Of a DNA stretch of 64,000 nt, positions 24,701-34,174 are shown piece by piece (within the stretch, counting starts at the first letter, position 1; every line of letters starts with the position of its first letter). The stretch spans positions 35,706,027 through 35,770,026 of the forward strand of contig CM049308.1 of assembly GCA_026874595.1 (NCBI GenBank). The letters run 5' to 3'. Made by a program: the position numbers and the translations under genes. The stretch is from Sipunculus nudus (lineage: Eukaryota > Annelida > Sipuncula > Golfingiida > Sipunculidae). A model generated the notes under the pieces. It saw nothing but the letters and a program-made list of their open reading frames with translations, was not told the DNA's origin and did no database searches.

Positions 24701-25873
24701 TACAATAAATGAAGGGATAAAAGCTTACCCACACCTTGCCCTTTACAATACCCATCTCAATTTGCATGGTTAATTGAGATTTACCCTACCACTTTAAAAA
24801 AGATCCATCAAACTGCGGGGATTCCTAACATTTTGAGTAAAAACCATTAAAGTCAAACCAATGGAATTAAAGACTAGTTGAATTAGCTTGTTCTTATGTG
24901 ATATTAATAAGCTTTTAACTATACATTTAACTATACACTGGGGAACAACTCATTTATCATAAGTAAAATTATATTAATGAATATTATGATAGTCATTTCA
25001 GTTTAATGATACTGTGTACATGCACAAATGTAGTACTGCTTATAATGCTCAATGTCATGTATTTCCCTTGAAATTTGCAACCCATTTGATCATTTCCAAG
25101 AATACAGTAAAATATGCTCAAGTGTGAGAGAAGAATAAGGGGTGCGTTTAAAATGTACCACGTGCAGCAGGCTCAGCAGCCAGTAAAGAAACAATTGCAT
25201 GTTGATTTTATGTTATAAGATCACTTTTTACATATTCTGGGTGACACTTTCATTCAAAATTTTATATACTTAACTAAGAAAATACTGTATTTAAAGTTAA
25301 AGTCTTCATGAACTTGATCAAGGCTGTGGGAATTTGGCAGTGATTATAATTATGCATACACCCCTTTTCAACGTTATACTTAATCGGTAACCAGAAAAAC
25401 ATCACAGGAAATAAAGTCCCACCATGTGGAGCCAAAGTTCCGTGATTTTATACATTATTATATCCAAAACTATTAATATTTTATAATTAATTCTGTCATA
25501 TGTATAGAATTGAAAATACAGCCAATGCCAATGGATTCCTACTATAATTTTTTAAGGTCAGTGTTGACTGAACATTTTTGTATAAAATTGAAAAATAACC
25601 TTGGTTGAAAAAAGTGTGTGTGGGGGGGGGGGGACGTACAAGTACCTTGCCCAAACCCTGCACATGAACTACAAAACATATGCGCTCGCGCAGATCAGCG
25701 TTTTAATTTTTATACTGCAGACCGCTGATCAGCGAAATATACCCTCCCAAAACATTAGCACAACTTGTCCATGTTGCATCATTCGGGTTTTTAATGCATT
25801 CTTAAAGACATCAGATTATATCACCTGTAGGTGAATGTTTTTTCGAGGGTGGAGCTTGCTTGGTTCGCACCAT
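18656..25873 (-). CDS. CENPA: Centromeric histone H3 variant (CenH3/CENP-A), complete, 4 exons
   Basis: This histone replaces H3 in centromeric nucleosomes and specifies the kinetochore site. Exons, in transcript order, are 25873-25825, 23098-22986, 21201-21121 and 18781-18656 (stop 18658-18656): 369 nt, 122 residues, with all phases joining. The tail starts [16 protein letters not shown]. The histone fold begins at residues 27-42 ([16 protein letters not shown]). Loop 1 (residues 58-81, IAQKF...ALQE) is three residues longer than canonical H3 and contains Trp71, a CENP-A-type feature. HLFE (89-92) and [18 protein letters not shown] (102-119) follow, and the end is YDS rather than GERA. Introns rule out a replication-dependent H3. 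Alternative: another divergent H3 variant, but the longer loop 1 and Trp favour CenH3. Confidence 0.9.
19205..19860 (-). repeat. Dispersed repeat family C, copy 1 (CenH3 intron 3)
   Basis: Four diverged subunits of roughly 150 bp share GTGACCTCTGACC and TTTGCTGARAAT motifs. The block ends GGGTATACCATAATATGTCCCGTC. The inverse of these landmarks occurs at 47255-48270. Confidence 0.75.
20640..21010 (+). repeat. Dispersed repeat family B, copy 2 (CenH3 intron 3)
   Basis: Matches 13682-14060: AAGGCTAGATGAGGATGCAAATATTTTC, then TAACAACACCTACCACAG and TAAATCCACCAGCATGTTTG. The sense is the same as copy 1 and opposite to the host gene. Confidence 0.7.
21121..21201 (-). CDS. CENPA: CenH3 exon 3 (alpha1 end, loop 1, alpha2 start)
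   Basis: This 81-nt phase-0 exon between ATTCAG and GAG|GTGAGT encodes [15 protein letters not shown], then [12 protein letters not shown]. Canonical H3 has 21 residues from IAQ to ALQE; here there are 24. Confidence 0.92.
21340..21840 (+). repeat. Dispersed repeat family D: three ~150 bp subunits (CenH3 intron 2)
   Basis: CTTGACCTTTGACC-type motifs start near 21362, 21506 and 21655. Each is followed by CAAAATCNANNGGNTTCTT, ATGAAAGGTTTTGGTCAAA and CACAAGCTTTCTCAAGAAGT. The family is common in molluscan DNA (recalled). It begins about 140 bp upstream of CenH3 exon 3, in transcript sense. Confidence 0.7.
21841..22985. other. CenH3 intron 2, remainder
   Basis: AT-rich intronic sequence without recognisable elements. 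Confidence 0.4.
22986..23098 (-). CDS. CENPA: CenH3 exon 2 (tail end, alphaN, alpha1)
   Basis: Acceptor TGATTTCAG precedes 23098. The 113 nt encode [20 protein letters not shown], then [17 protein letters not shown], matching the start of the H3 fold. The exon ends TTG|GCAAGT: a GC donor instead of GT, with otherwise perfect consensus. Confidence 0.92.
24110..24400 (+). repeat. GTACAGGTACT-type short repeat plus GGATCC/poly-G repeat, copy 3
   Basis: At 24112-24236 there are many GGTAC/CAGGTAC palindromic units. At 24243-24400 follow AGGTGGTGAAGCCAATTTTT, a G20 run (24266-24285), a G13 run (24349-24361) and ATCCAGGGACTGGGG. A C16 run lies at 24622-24637. All are in CenH3 intron 1. Confidence 0.6.
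25825..25873 (-). CDS. CENPA: CenH3 exon 1 (N-terminal tail)
   Basis: ATG at 25873-25871 begins [16 protein letters not shown], and donor ACAG|GTGATA leaves one base. That G completes a Glu codon with the AA of exon 2. After Met removal, R2, T3, K4 and Q5 align with ARTKQ of canonical H3. The exon lies directly behind a CDE/CHR-like promoter motif. Confidence 0.87.
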
Positions 25874-25893
25874 TGTTCCAGTGTATATTCCGC

Positions 25894-25907
25894 TTCAAAG
25901 TACCCGC
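25894..25907 (-). promoter_or_regulatory. CDE/CHR-like cell-cycle promoter element of CenH3
   Basis: On the minus strand, GCGG (25907-25904), spacer GTAC and TTTGAA (25899-25894) lie 21 bp upstream of the CenH3 ATG. GCGG-N4-TTTGAA is the spacing of the bipartite CDE/CHR element bound by DREAM/MuvB in G2/M genes. The GGCGCC just upstream is E2F-like. A CpG-richer stretch surrounds it. Function is inferred. Confidence 0.55.
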
Positions 25908-26334
25908 TCGGCGCCTGCCTCCCTGGACGTAGGGTCGTACACATTAAAGGTTGAATGTCGAAGTCGGATGTCGGATGTTTTTCAAGACTGGATGGGGGCA
26001 GTATACAGGAGGGGCACAGCAAATGCCCCCCCGCTCGCCGGCCTTTCAGAATTTCACTTAGTCTAATACTGATTAAATTTTCTGAAGACCAATCATGTGT
26101 ATTAAATTGTCTTTGCCATATATTTCCAGTGGCGGATCCCGCGCAGCGCGCGCCTCCCTGTTGAGCTGCAATATCTCTCTTTTTAACTATTTATTTTCCC
26201 AATTTTTGTGATTCATTTTCATTTTTCATATTTCTTTTTTTTTTATTGATTTACAATTAGATTTTATTTAAGTTATCCGCAGTTTATAAATTTCAGATTT
26301 ATTAGTTGAGGATATTTATGAACAGCTGCAGAAT

Positions 26335-26470
26335 AGCTGCAGAGCGCCAATTAACCCTGGTTGGGGTCGACCGTGAATCTCACGGCTTCTCTGCTGAAAC
26401 CGGTACCCGAACTCACGATCTGTGCCCTGCTGAGTCCTGCGTACTGTCGAGACCACTGACTCCCGTAAAA
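26335..26470 (-). mobile_element. tRNA-derived SINE candidate
   Basis: On the minus strand, AGTCAGTGGTCTCGACAG resembles an A box, and about 45 bp further GTGAGTTCGGGTACCGG resembles a B box, in tRNA-like spacing. No acceptor-stem pairing or CCA was seen, so this is a SINE head or relic, not a tRNA gene. Confidence 0.35.
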
Positions 26471-26989
26471 TGAAATGTTTAACATAAAACATCAAAATGT
26501 CAGTTATCTTACCCAGAGTATACATTTGAAAGATTATATTTTGCAAGTTGGAAACGTAGGTGCGCCTTTTCGCCATTGACATAACAAATGTTGAATAGAA
26601 ATTTTATATCCCAAGTTTGAAGATATATAAATATTAAATATTTGATACCCTCCACAGTTTGATTACTTTATGCGAAGATATAAGAGAACATTTTCTGAGG
26701 AACAGAAAATCCTAATTTTTGGGGGTTAAAATTACCTCAAAATGTCCTCATTACACTGCATATTCAAAACTTTTTCCAATATGGGAGGGGGATAGCCCTC
26801 CCATATACAATCCCCCGTGTACCTGTAATTAACCGTAGTAATAACATGGTTCAAAATGAAAATAAAATGCATGATTTATTTTTTCATGAACTAAAATATA
26901 TAGCGTAGGAATAATTAATTAATATATATAATTTTTAGTTTTCATAATACCCATTAAACACTAAATCAATATTAGCGTCCCTGCATGCG

Positions 26990-27037
<48 letters not shown>

Positions 27038-27641
27038 TATATATATATATATATATAACTTGCTTATAGTTTCCATAATACCCATCAAACGCAAACTTAA
27101 TATTAGAGCCTCCGCCCCCTCCCCCGACCCCTCCCGTTCTCGATTTTCACCACTGATTATGGCCCCCTCCCCTCCCTGGTATACAGCGGACATGCAAAGA
27201 GTCGGATCCATGCAGAGGGGGGAGGGGGGTAGGGGTCTATAGGGGGGTCCGGACCCCTTCCTTTTGAGTCGCAACAACCTTTTTTCAAGGTTTTAAACCA
27301 TTTTTCCAGGTTTTCATATTAAACCTTCCTGGGTTGGACCCTCCCCTTTGAAAAATCCTGTATCCGACCATGATGTACCTACCATGGGGACTTGATTTTA
27401 GCCCTGCATTAAGAATGAAAAAGAACTAAAAATTCGGTGAATAATTTCGTCATTTTGTGAAAGTAGCCTTAAAGACAGCAGGCCATTTCATTATTAAATT
27501 CGAGGTAGCCTATCTCAATTTTGAAAATTTGCTCAATGATCACACAAAAGACAATAACACTCTTCATAAATAACAGTTCGTATCGCACTCCCTCAGTGTC
27601 GATGGAAGGCAAACATAAAAAGGAGGAGAGCACACACCTAC

Positions 27642-27675
<34 letters not shown>

Positions 27676-27952
27676 AATAGCCAAGTTGACAATGAAAAGT
27701 TTAGAGCATTTACACATAATGCCATTACATTCTTTAAAACTTTTTGAAACACTGTATTATATCTTATTTATTTCCACTGAGATTCTGACTTGGGGCCAAG
27801 TGCTTAAATTGTTTTGTTTATTAAGAAAAACAATAGGATACACAAAATTCCTTTTTATACTTCCATATGTAGGATAGGGTACATGCTGAAACGTTAAATT
27901 TGCAGAGGTGGGCGCAAATTTTGTATATATATGTATCTATGCATTTATAGGC

Positions 27953-27996
<44 letters not shown>

Positions 27997-28045
27997 CACT
28001 GTTAATATATGTGAATTTATATATGCATATATATATATATATATA

Positions 28046-28082
<37 letters not shown>

Positions 28083-28250
28083 GGAAGAAAAGAACACAGA
28101 AAAGTCGGTCCACACCATCTTTTTTTATATACTTCTGTCTCTTCAATGAACCAGCATGCATGGCTATTTATACAACCCTTTATATATTATTGTAAATATA
28201 GAAATGTGATCTCTCATAATATTAATTTTTAAGCCAGCTATTTGCCCGTC
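26471..28250. other. Microsatellite-rich region with an inverted GGATCC/poly-G repeat
   Basis: (AT)n at 26992-27057, (TA)n(TG)n at 27641-27676, (TA)n at 27956-27994, (AT)n at 28017-28048 and (ATT)n at 28047-28082. At 27225-27370 lies an inverted copy of the GGATCC/poly-G repeat (GGGTTGGACCCTCC then AAAAATCCTGTATCCG). An ATG frame at 26582 on the minus strand ending at a donor was considered for CenH3 and rejected. Confidence 0.75.
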
Positions 28251-28269
28251 ATACTTTTAGGGTTTATGT

Positions 28270-28700
28270 CAGTTCTGACTTACTAAAGGTTCGTCCTTAT
28301 TTACAGTGAAAATACACAATGTGTTTTGATTGTTGCTGGTATTGCTGGTATAAACATGAATACTACGGCACCTTGGAGTGCCATATGGCGGTCGGCTTGG
28401 ATTTCCACTTGACATCGAACTTCCGACATCCGGCTTTTTAGTCCTAAAATTAGTCTGATTCTCCGGTTCTATTTGCATCCACAGACACCAGAAGTCGCTT
28501 TAGCATGTAGCCTATATCTCGTGACACAAGGTGGCGCCAAAAAATGCGCGGGCCGCCTGGTCCCCTAACAGACGCAATATAACTACAGGTTCCCCAGGAA
28601 ATAAAGCACTAGATCTGCACCGGATTGGTACTCGTTTTTTAATTTGCTCAAGGAGGGAGTTTTCCAGCCGATCTCAGGATCGGGTTTACAGGGAGTGGGG
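28270..28700 (-). promoter_or_regulatory. CpG-richer patch with E2F-like site, possible promoter and first exon
   Basis: TTTTTTGGCGCC at 28536-28547 (minus-strand reading) contains an E2F consensus (TTTGGCGC). About 60 bp downstream on the minus strand, an ATG at 28478 opens a 69-codon frame that crosses a strong donor, TTTA|GTAAGTC (intron from about 28285). No partner exon was found in phase, and CenH3 already has a better first exon. It could be an alternative untranslated CenH3 exon or a separate gene. Confidence 0.3.
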
Positions 28701-28839
28701 CGTTTCAAGTTTAATTCAAGAAAACAGCGCCCACATGTATATATCATAAGACATGATCGGATTTGAACAACCTCAGATATATAGCACCATTAAAGCCAAA
28801 TTGTATATATATGTATATACGTGGGACAATCAAAGGCCT

Positions 28840-31010
28840 TCTTTCTAATGTGATTTAAGACTATTTCTTTTATCCCTGTCAAGACCCAGAGCCATTGTTA
28901 ACAAGTGACCCGTGGGTCATGACGCTCAGCCGACTGACATGTTGACAATATATCCTTGCACAGACAACTAATTAAGGTAATATAGGTGGCATCATTGTTC
29001 ATGCATATTAGCTTAAGTTCATCAAGACCCATAAAAACAACAAATTTGATGACAATCCAACCAGCCTTTCATAAGGAATCTGGCAATTTGTGTGTATTTT
29101 GCATTATTTCTAGGGTGCTCAAACTTTCCCAAAAACTCTGAGAATATAGGTCACTGTGACCCAATTAAAGGTTTCTGTGGAGAATTTTTGAGGAACTCTC
29201 AGGATGTCATGTTAGAAGATGCTGGGCCCCATGGTTATGATTTGTGCCTTACTTTGGTGTCAAATTTTCAATTATTCAGAGGGGTGCTTATAAGCCCCAT
29301 AGCTAAAATATATGGCTAACAGAGACCTTAATTCACGTTTCCAAGGAGACTTTTACAGATCTCCCTGGATGTCAAGTTTGAAGATTCTAGGACCAATGGT
29401 TACAATTTGAGCACTGTTAAGGGACGACCGCATCTCTGAAGGTCTCATAAATAACGAAAAAAATGTGTACAAATTTCTTTTAAATTTAGGTGGTGCCATC
29501 AGTCCACAAGAACTGAAGAAACACTCCATGATGAATATGCATGCAAAGAAACAGGGTGATTAATGCAATAGTTGTTCAGATATTTGCGCTTTTTTATCAA
29601 ATTTTTAGTTATTCTGGGAGGTACTTCTAAGACCCATAGCTCGGAGGGTATGGGTAACAGAGACCTGGTTCAGATACCAGAGCTTTTGTATCAAATTTTT
29701 AGTTATTCTTGAGGGGTACTTCTGAGCCCCATAGCTCGGACAATATGGGTGACAGAGACCTAATTTCAGGTTTCCAAGGAGACTTTTCATGGGCCTCCCA
29801 ACATGTCAAGAAAGAAGATTCTAGGTCTAGTCGTTACGATTTCTGCCCTGTTAACAGATGACTGCATCTTTTAAGGTCTCAAAAATAGATAAAAAACATA
29901 GTAAAAAAATCGAAAAAAATACAGATGGCGCCACCAGTCTGCAGAAACTGAAGAAACGCTCCATGATCAAAATACATGTAAAGAATCATGGTGATCAATG
30001 CATTAGTTGTTAAGAATCATGGTGATCAATGCATTAGTTGTTCAGATATTTGAGCTTTTGTATCAAATTTCTCATTTATCTAGGGGGTACTTCGGAGCCC
30101 CATAGCTTAAAGAATATGGATAACAGAGATCTAATTCCAGGTTTCCAAGAAGACTTTTCATGGGCCTCCCTGCATGTCAAGACAGAAGGTTCTAAGTCCA
30201 GTCATTAAGATTTGTGCCCTATTAACAGATTGGCACCTTTTAAGGTCTCAAAAATAAATAAAGAAAATCGTAAAAAATCGAAAAACACAGGTGGTGCCAC
30301 CAGTATGCAAAAACTGATGTAACACCCCATGATATATATCAATGCAAAGAATCATAGTGATCAATGCATTAGGTGTTTAGATATTTGAGCTTTTGTATCA
30401 ATTTTTTTCATTATTCTGGATGGGGGGGGGGGTACTTCGGAGCCCCATAGCTTGTAGAACACGGGTAACAGATACCTCATTCTAGGTTTCCAAGGAGACT
30501 TTTCATGGACCTAAATAGATGTAAAGTAAGAAGATTCCAGGTTCAGAGTTTACGATTTGTGCCCTGTTAACAGATGACGGCATCTTTTAAGGTCTCAAAA
30601 ATAGATTTTAAAAAATCGTTAAAAAAATAAAAATAATACAGGTGGCACCACCAGTCTGCAGAAACTGGTGAAACACCCAATGATTAATATCCATGCAAAG
30701 AATCATGGTGATTAATGCATTAGTTGTTCAGATATTTGAGCTTTTGTATCAAATTTATCATTATTCTGGGGGGTACTTCAGAGCCCCATAGCTTGAAGAA
30801 TATGGGTAACAGAGACCTAATTCCAGGTTTCCAAGGAGTTTTTTTCATGGAGCTCTCTCGATGTAAAGTTAGAAGATTCCAGGTCAAATGGTTACGATTT
30901 TTGCCTTGTTAACGGACAGACGGCCGGATGGCCGGACGGCCGGACGGACGACGGACAAAGAGTGATCACTATAGCTCCGATGACTTACAGTCAGCTGAGC
31001 TAAAAAGCTT
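28840..31010 (+). repeat. Array of diverged ~345 bp units with repeat-family tail
   Basis: GAGCTTTTGTATCAAATTT recurs near 29680, 30050, 30387 and 30736, spacings of 337-370 bp. Each unit has CCCCATAGCT, GGTTTCCAAGGAGACTTTTC, TTAACAGATGACNGCATC and a GTGGCGCCACCAGTCTGC site (29489, 29934, 30291, 30641). The array ends with GGACGGCCGGACGGACGACG, then AGCTCCGATGACTTACAGTC and AGCTAAAAAG, as at 9415-9490. It is an expanded non-autonomous mobile element. Confidence 0.7.
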
Positions 31011-31408
31011 ACAAGAATGGAGGTAATGCGTTGCTGTGCAGGTTGATTTATGATCACTTTCTTGTTTTAAACGTTTATATACCAGTTTCTATATGTCCTC
31101 CCCTGGTGATCCACCCCGGGATCCGCCCCAGGATCTTGAACAGGGATGTTCAGAATCTCTTGAGACTTCTTTACTCTTTTCTAACGTAAAATCATGTAGG
31201 CCTTGTATCATATGAAACTGTACCCTGCATATATTGTCAATTTTATATCTGTGACGTTTCGAGTCTCCGCAGCCGTCAGCACACAATACATGTGCATGTG
31301 TTAACACGTGTTGTGTGGCTTTATCTGATGTTACGGAACCCAGTATCAACAGATCACGTAGTCGTGACGAGCCTAAATTTTGTTATGGAGGTTAAAAAAA
31401 AATCAGAT

Positions 31409-32675
31409 TCTATAACACTAGGCAGCGTGAAATGTCTAGGGAAATGAACAAAGGAGTCAGTGGTTTTTTGTTAACAAATAATTATAATTTATTCTTAAAA
31501 CAATCTTAACATTACAATACACTAAATCAATATAATTACACAGAAAAAACAACAGTACAACCGTAAATCAATACAAGTACATAAATAAAGTGTACAGTAC
31601 CTGGATACCACCACTGTCACAGCGATAATAAGTCCTTTATAACGTACAATCCAGATAAACAGTTCACATAAATCTTCTCAGAGAATAACAGTCAAGTTCA
31701 TTCACAAAATCAATCCGTTGTAATTCCAAAGTTAGGCATATCAGATTCCGCCAGAGGGCATCACCGTTCGTGCGTGGACAAATTTTGCTCCATTTCCTGT
31801 GACCACCCCTGGCTTCCTCTCCGTGAATTGACGTATTTTGAATTGTCTGTCATAAGAATGCTGGCGTTTGGATTCCCCTCTCATGTGATCAGATTGTCCA
31901 AGGGTCTCTCAAATATTAATTCTGTGCGGTTCTATCGTGTACTGACGCCATTTAGAAGGAGGAAACTTGAAGCAAAAGTGCAGTATGATTTTGGACGCCG
32001 AGTTAGAAGGTAAGCAACCTTGCCGTGTTCTTAATTCAGGGTGCCGGACAAACTTTTTTAAATACTTAAACCACTTATGAATTATCTAGGCATAATTCCT
32101 TGGGTTACTATAAAAATTTGCTGGGTAAAAGATCGTCTCTTGTCAAATGTCTGAATCTTAGTCCGAACGATTCCGGGAATTAACGAACGGTCCCGAGGTA
32201 CATGGGCGTACAAAGTGAAGTTCTTGTCATAATCCCGAAAGCAAACTGAAGACTATACAAGATCCGTCACAAATTTAGAAGAAAATCTAGAAATGCCGCA
32301 CTAATCGGAAAAGGTCCACAACTGTCTTACACGCTTCTGTGTCCGCTGGAATATTTCTCTCCTTTTCTTTGGCTCTAAAACACAGCCCCCTATTTATAGC
32401 TTCTTATCTCAAGCCGAGAACTTTCCATTTTCCGAACAATACATAATACACAGTACACAGGCGTTACAGGAAACATCTAGAACAAGAACGCTGTGTCTCC
32501 ACATGTCAGGGTTAACACGTGGGCCGGCCCGGCTCGGCCAGGCGAGAAAGCCCAAGATCGCTGTGTTTACATGTCAGACCCCACGCGTGGGCCGGGCTAT
32601 GCCGCCACGGCAACGGATAATGCTAGCTCTGCACATACACAGCATACAATAAAAGATACATCTGTAACACTAGGC
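31409..32675. mobile_element. Segment flanked by 15 bp direct repeats, possible retroposed or LTR-like insertion
   Basis: TCTATAACACTAGGC (31409-31423) and TCTGTAACACTAGGC (32661-32675) differ at one base, and GCGTGA follows close after both. They look like target-site duplications around about 1.24 kb. Inside, on the minus strand, a TATAAATAG box lies at 32388-32396, and AATAAA at 31479-31484. No RT or gag frame is visible. Confidence 0.35.
32480..32615 (+). repeat. GC-rich tandem duplication of about 64 bp
   Basis: CGCTGTGTCTCCACATGTCAG, then ACACGTGGGCCGG, is followed by CGCTGTGTTTACATGTCAG, then CACGCGTGGGCCGG. Two copies are within the segment above. CACGTG/CACGCG E-box-like sites recur. 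Confidence 0.7.
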
Positions 32676-33229
32676 TTGCGCGTGACTGACATAACTGGGC
32701 CCACCTATGCGATACTGGCACTTTTCCAATATTTATCAACAAACTTATTTACAATTTCATAGTACGGTATGCAGTTTACACCATGTGTGAAATGGGCCTG
32801 TATAATACCAATCCCAAGCAACTCCTGATGTTGGGTATAGCGTCGGAGAAATTCGTCTTTGGCGATTTTAGAACCAATGCAAAAATTCCCAAAACTAATT
32901 CGAAACTGTTTGGCTGTTGTGGCCTACCTTCAGGTGTGCCAAATGAGGACACACCGCGACATGCACAACTAACATACATACCAGTTTTTCGCTGAACTCT
33001 CACAGCCAGTTCGTACACGTGCGCTATCTGTTCGCAGGAGAAAATGAACTAATTAGTGTACTTAATTCACAAAAGAAATTTGTGGTTGAAATCATGGGCG
33101 TCAATATAGGGGATGGGGGACAGTTTAGAATTATATATACTGGAAACCTAATATCTTATATTCTTAAACCTGATATTTAATTATATATTATAAACATAAT
33201 ACCTGATATTCTACCCCCCCCCCCCCTTT

Positions 33230-33626
33230 GATCCGCAAATGAGGTTGGGGAGTTGTAAGATGTAAATGATTTGATTATGTCTGTCAAATTTCATTGGTCC
33301 AGGTGTCCTGACTAGATTTACTTTGCATTGTGTAATTTGTTATATCCAGTGATTAGTACTGCATGTTGCACCTGCATGGCGGTCGGTGAAGGTCTAGTTA
33401 TTTGTTTTGGGATTTAGATTTTAGAGTGAATCTGTGAAGAAGTTAGATACAATTAAAGACACACGGGCTTCGTGCATGCACATGTACACTGATATACTAC
33501 TATAGTACATATAGGCCTATATCTGGTATATCCGTTTTCTGCATTCACTACTCAAAAGAAAACCGTCAAGCTGTTTGATTCACTACATGTATGTTGCAAA
33601 AGATGATATAATAAACATATGGGTTC
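33230..33626. other. Intergenic sequence
   Basis: A C13 run lies at 33214-33226. Otherwise I see no gene or repeat. Confidence 0.4.
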
Positions 33627-33632
33627 TTTATT
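33627..33632 (-). terminator. Candidate polyadenylation signal of the cysteine-rich gene
   Basis: TTTATT on the plus strand is AATAAA on the minus strand, about 118 nt after the stop at 33752-33750. Confidence 0.45.
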
Positions 33633-33749
33633 ATCAAATTTAAGTACAAAATAATAAAACGGAATATATGAAATGAGTCATCATGCAGTATGTACACTCC
33701 AAATATTGAATATTGTCACCTTTCAAATAAAGTAGCCTCAAACGCATTT

Positions 33750-34174
33750 TCATGCCATATTTTTGTCCCCTTTCTCCATTTCTGAGCGAAGCAAGCATCT
33801 TACGTAACTTGAAAGGCCTGTTTGTCCTTTGTGATCGCGCCAGCATTTAGAGTTGTTTTGGCATATTAGGAGATAGTCCAGTGCTTCAACAGGAGTCGTG
33901 CGCATGTCTGTTGCCAAGCAGAGCTGCATCATGGGACTAGGCCAGGTGTCAATATGGCCGATGCACTGAATAAGGCAATGGACAGCGTCAGCACCCGCGT
34001 GAATCAACCAGCAACTTATATCCAAGTGGCATACGAAAATCAGCTTGAGTATATCTGGAAGAGATTTCTTCATACATTCCGCCATACATTCGCCAAAATT
34101 GTTCCGGGGCGTCACCAACAATGTTGAAGATGGCATTGCATCTTTACCAGTTCGGACGGGAGCTTCTACTGTCT
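33750..34174 (-). CDS. Cysteine-rich protein exon 3 (second Cys repeat, C-terminus)
   Basis: Acceptor ATTTCAG precedes 34174. It encodes 140 residues with ten Cys, beginning TVEAPVRTGKD after a split Glu codon, and ends MEKGDKNMA and TGA. Confidence 0.78.

Noticed and set aside
26316-26582. Minus-strand ATG frame ending at donor CTGG|GTAAGA in a phase that could join CenH3 exon 2
   Set aside because: It encodes a hydrophobic, non-histone tail and its TATA is too close to the ATG. Exon 25825-25873, with MVRTKQ, fits far better.
31774-32013. Plus-strand 79-codon frame
   Set aside because: No family resemblance, and it lies in the direct-repeat-flanked insertion opposite to its TATA box.
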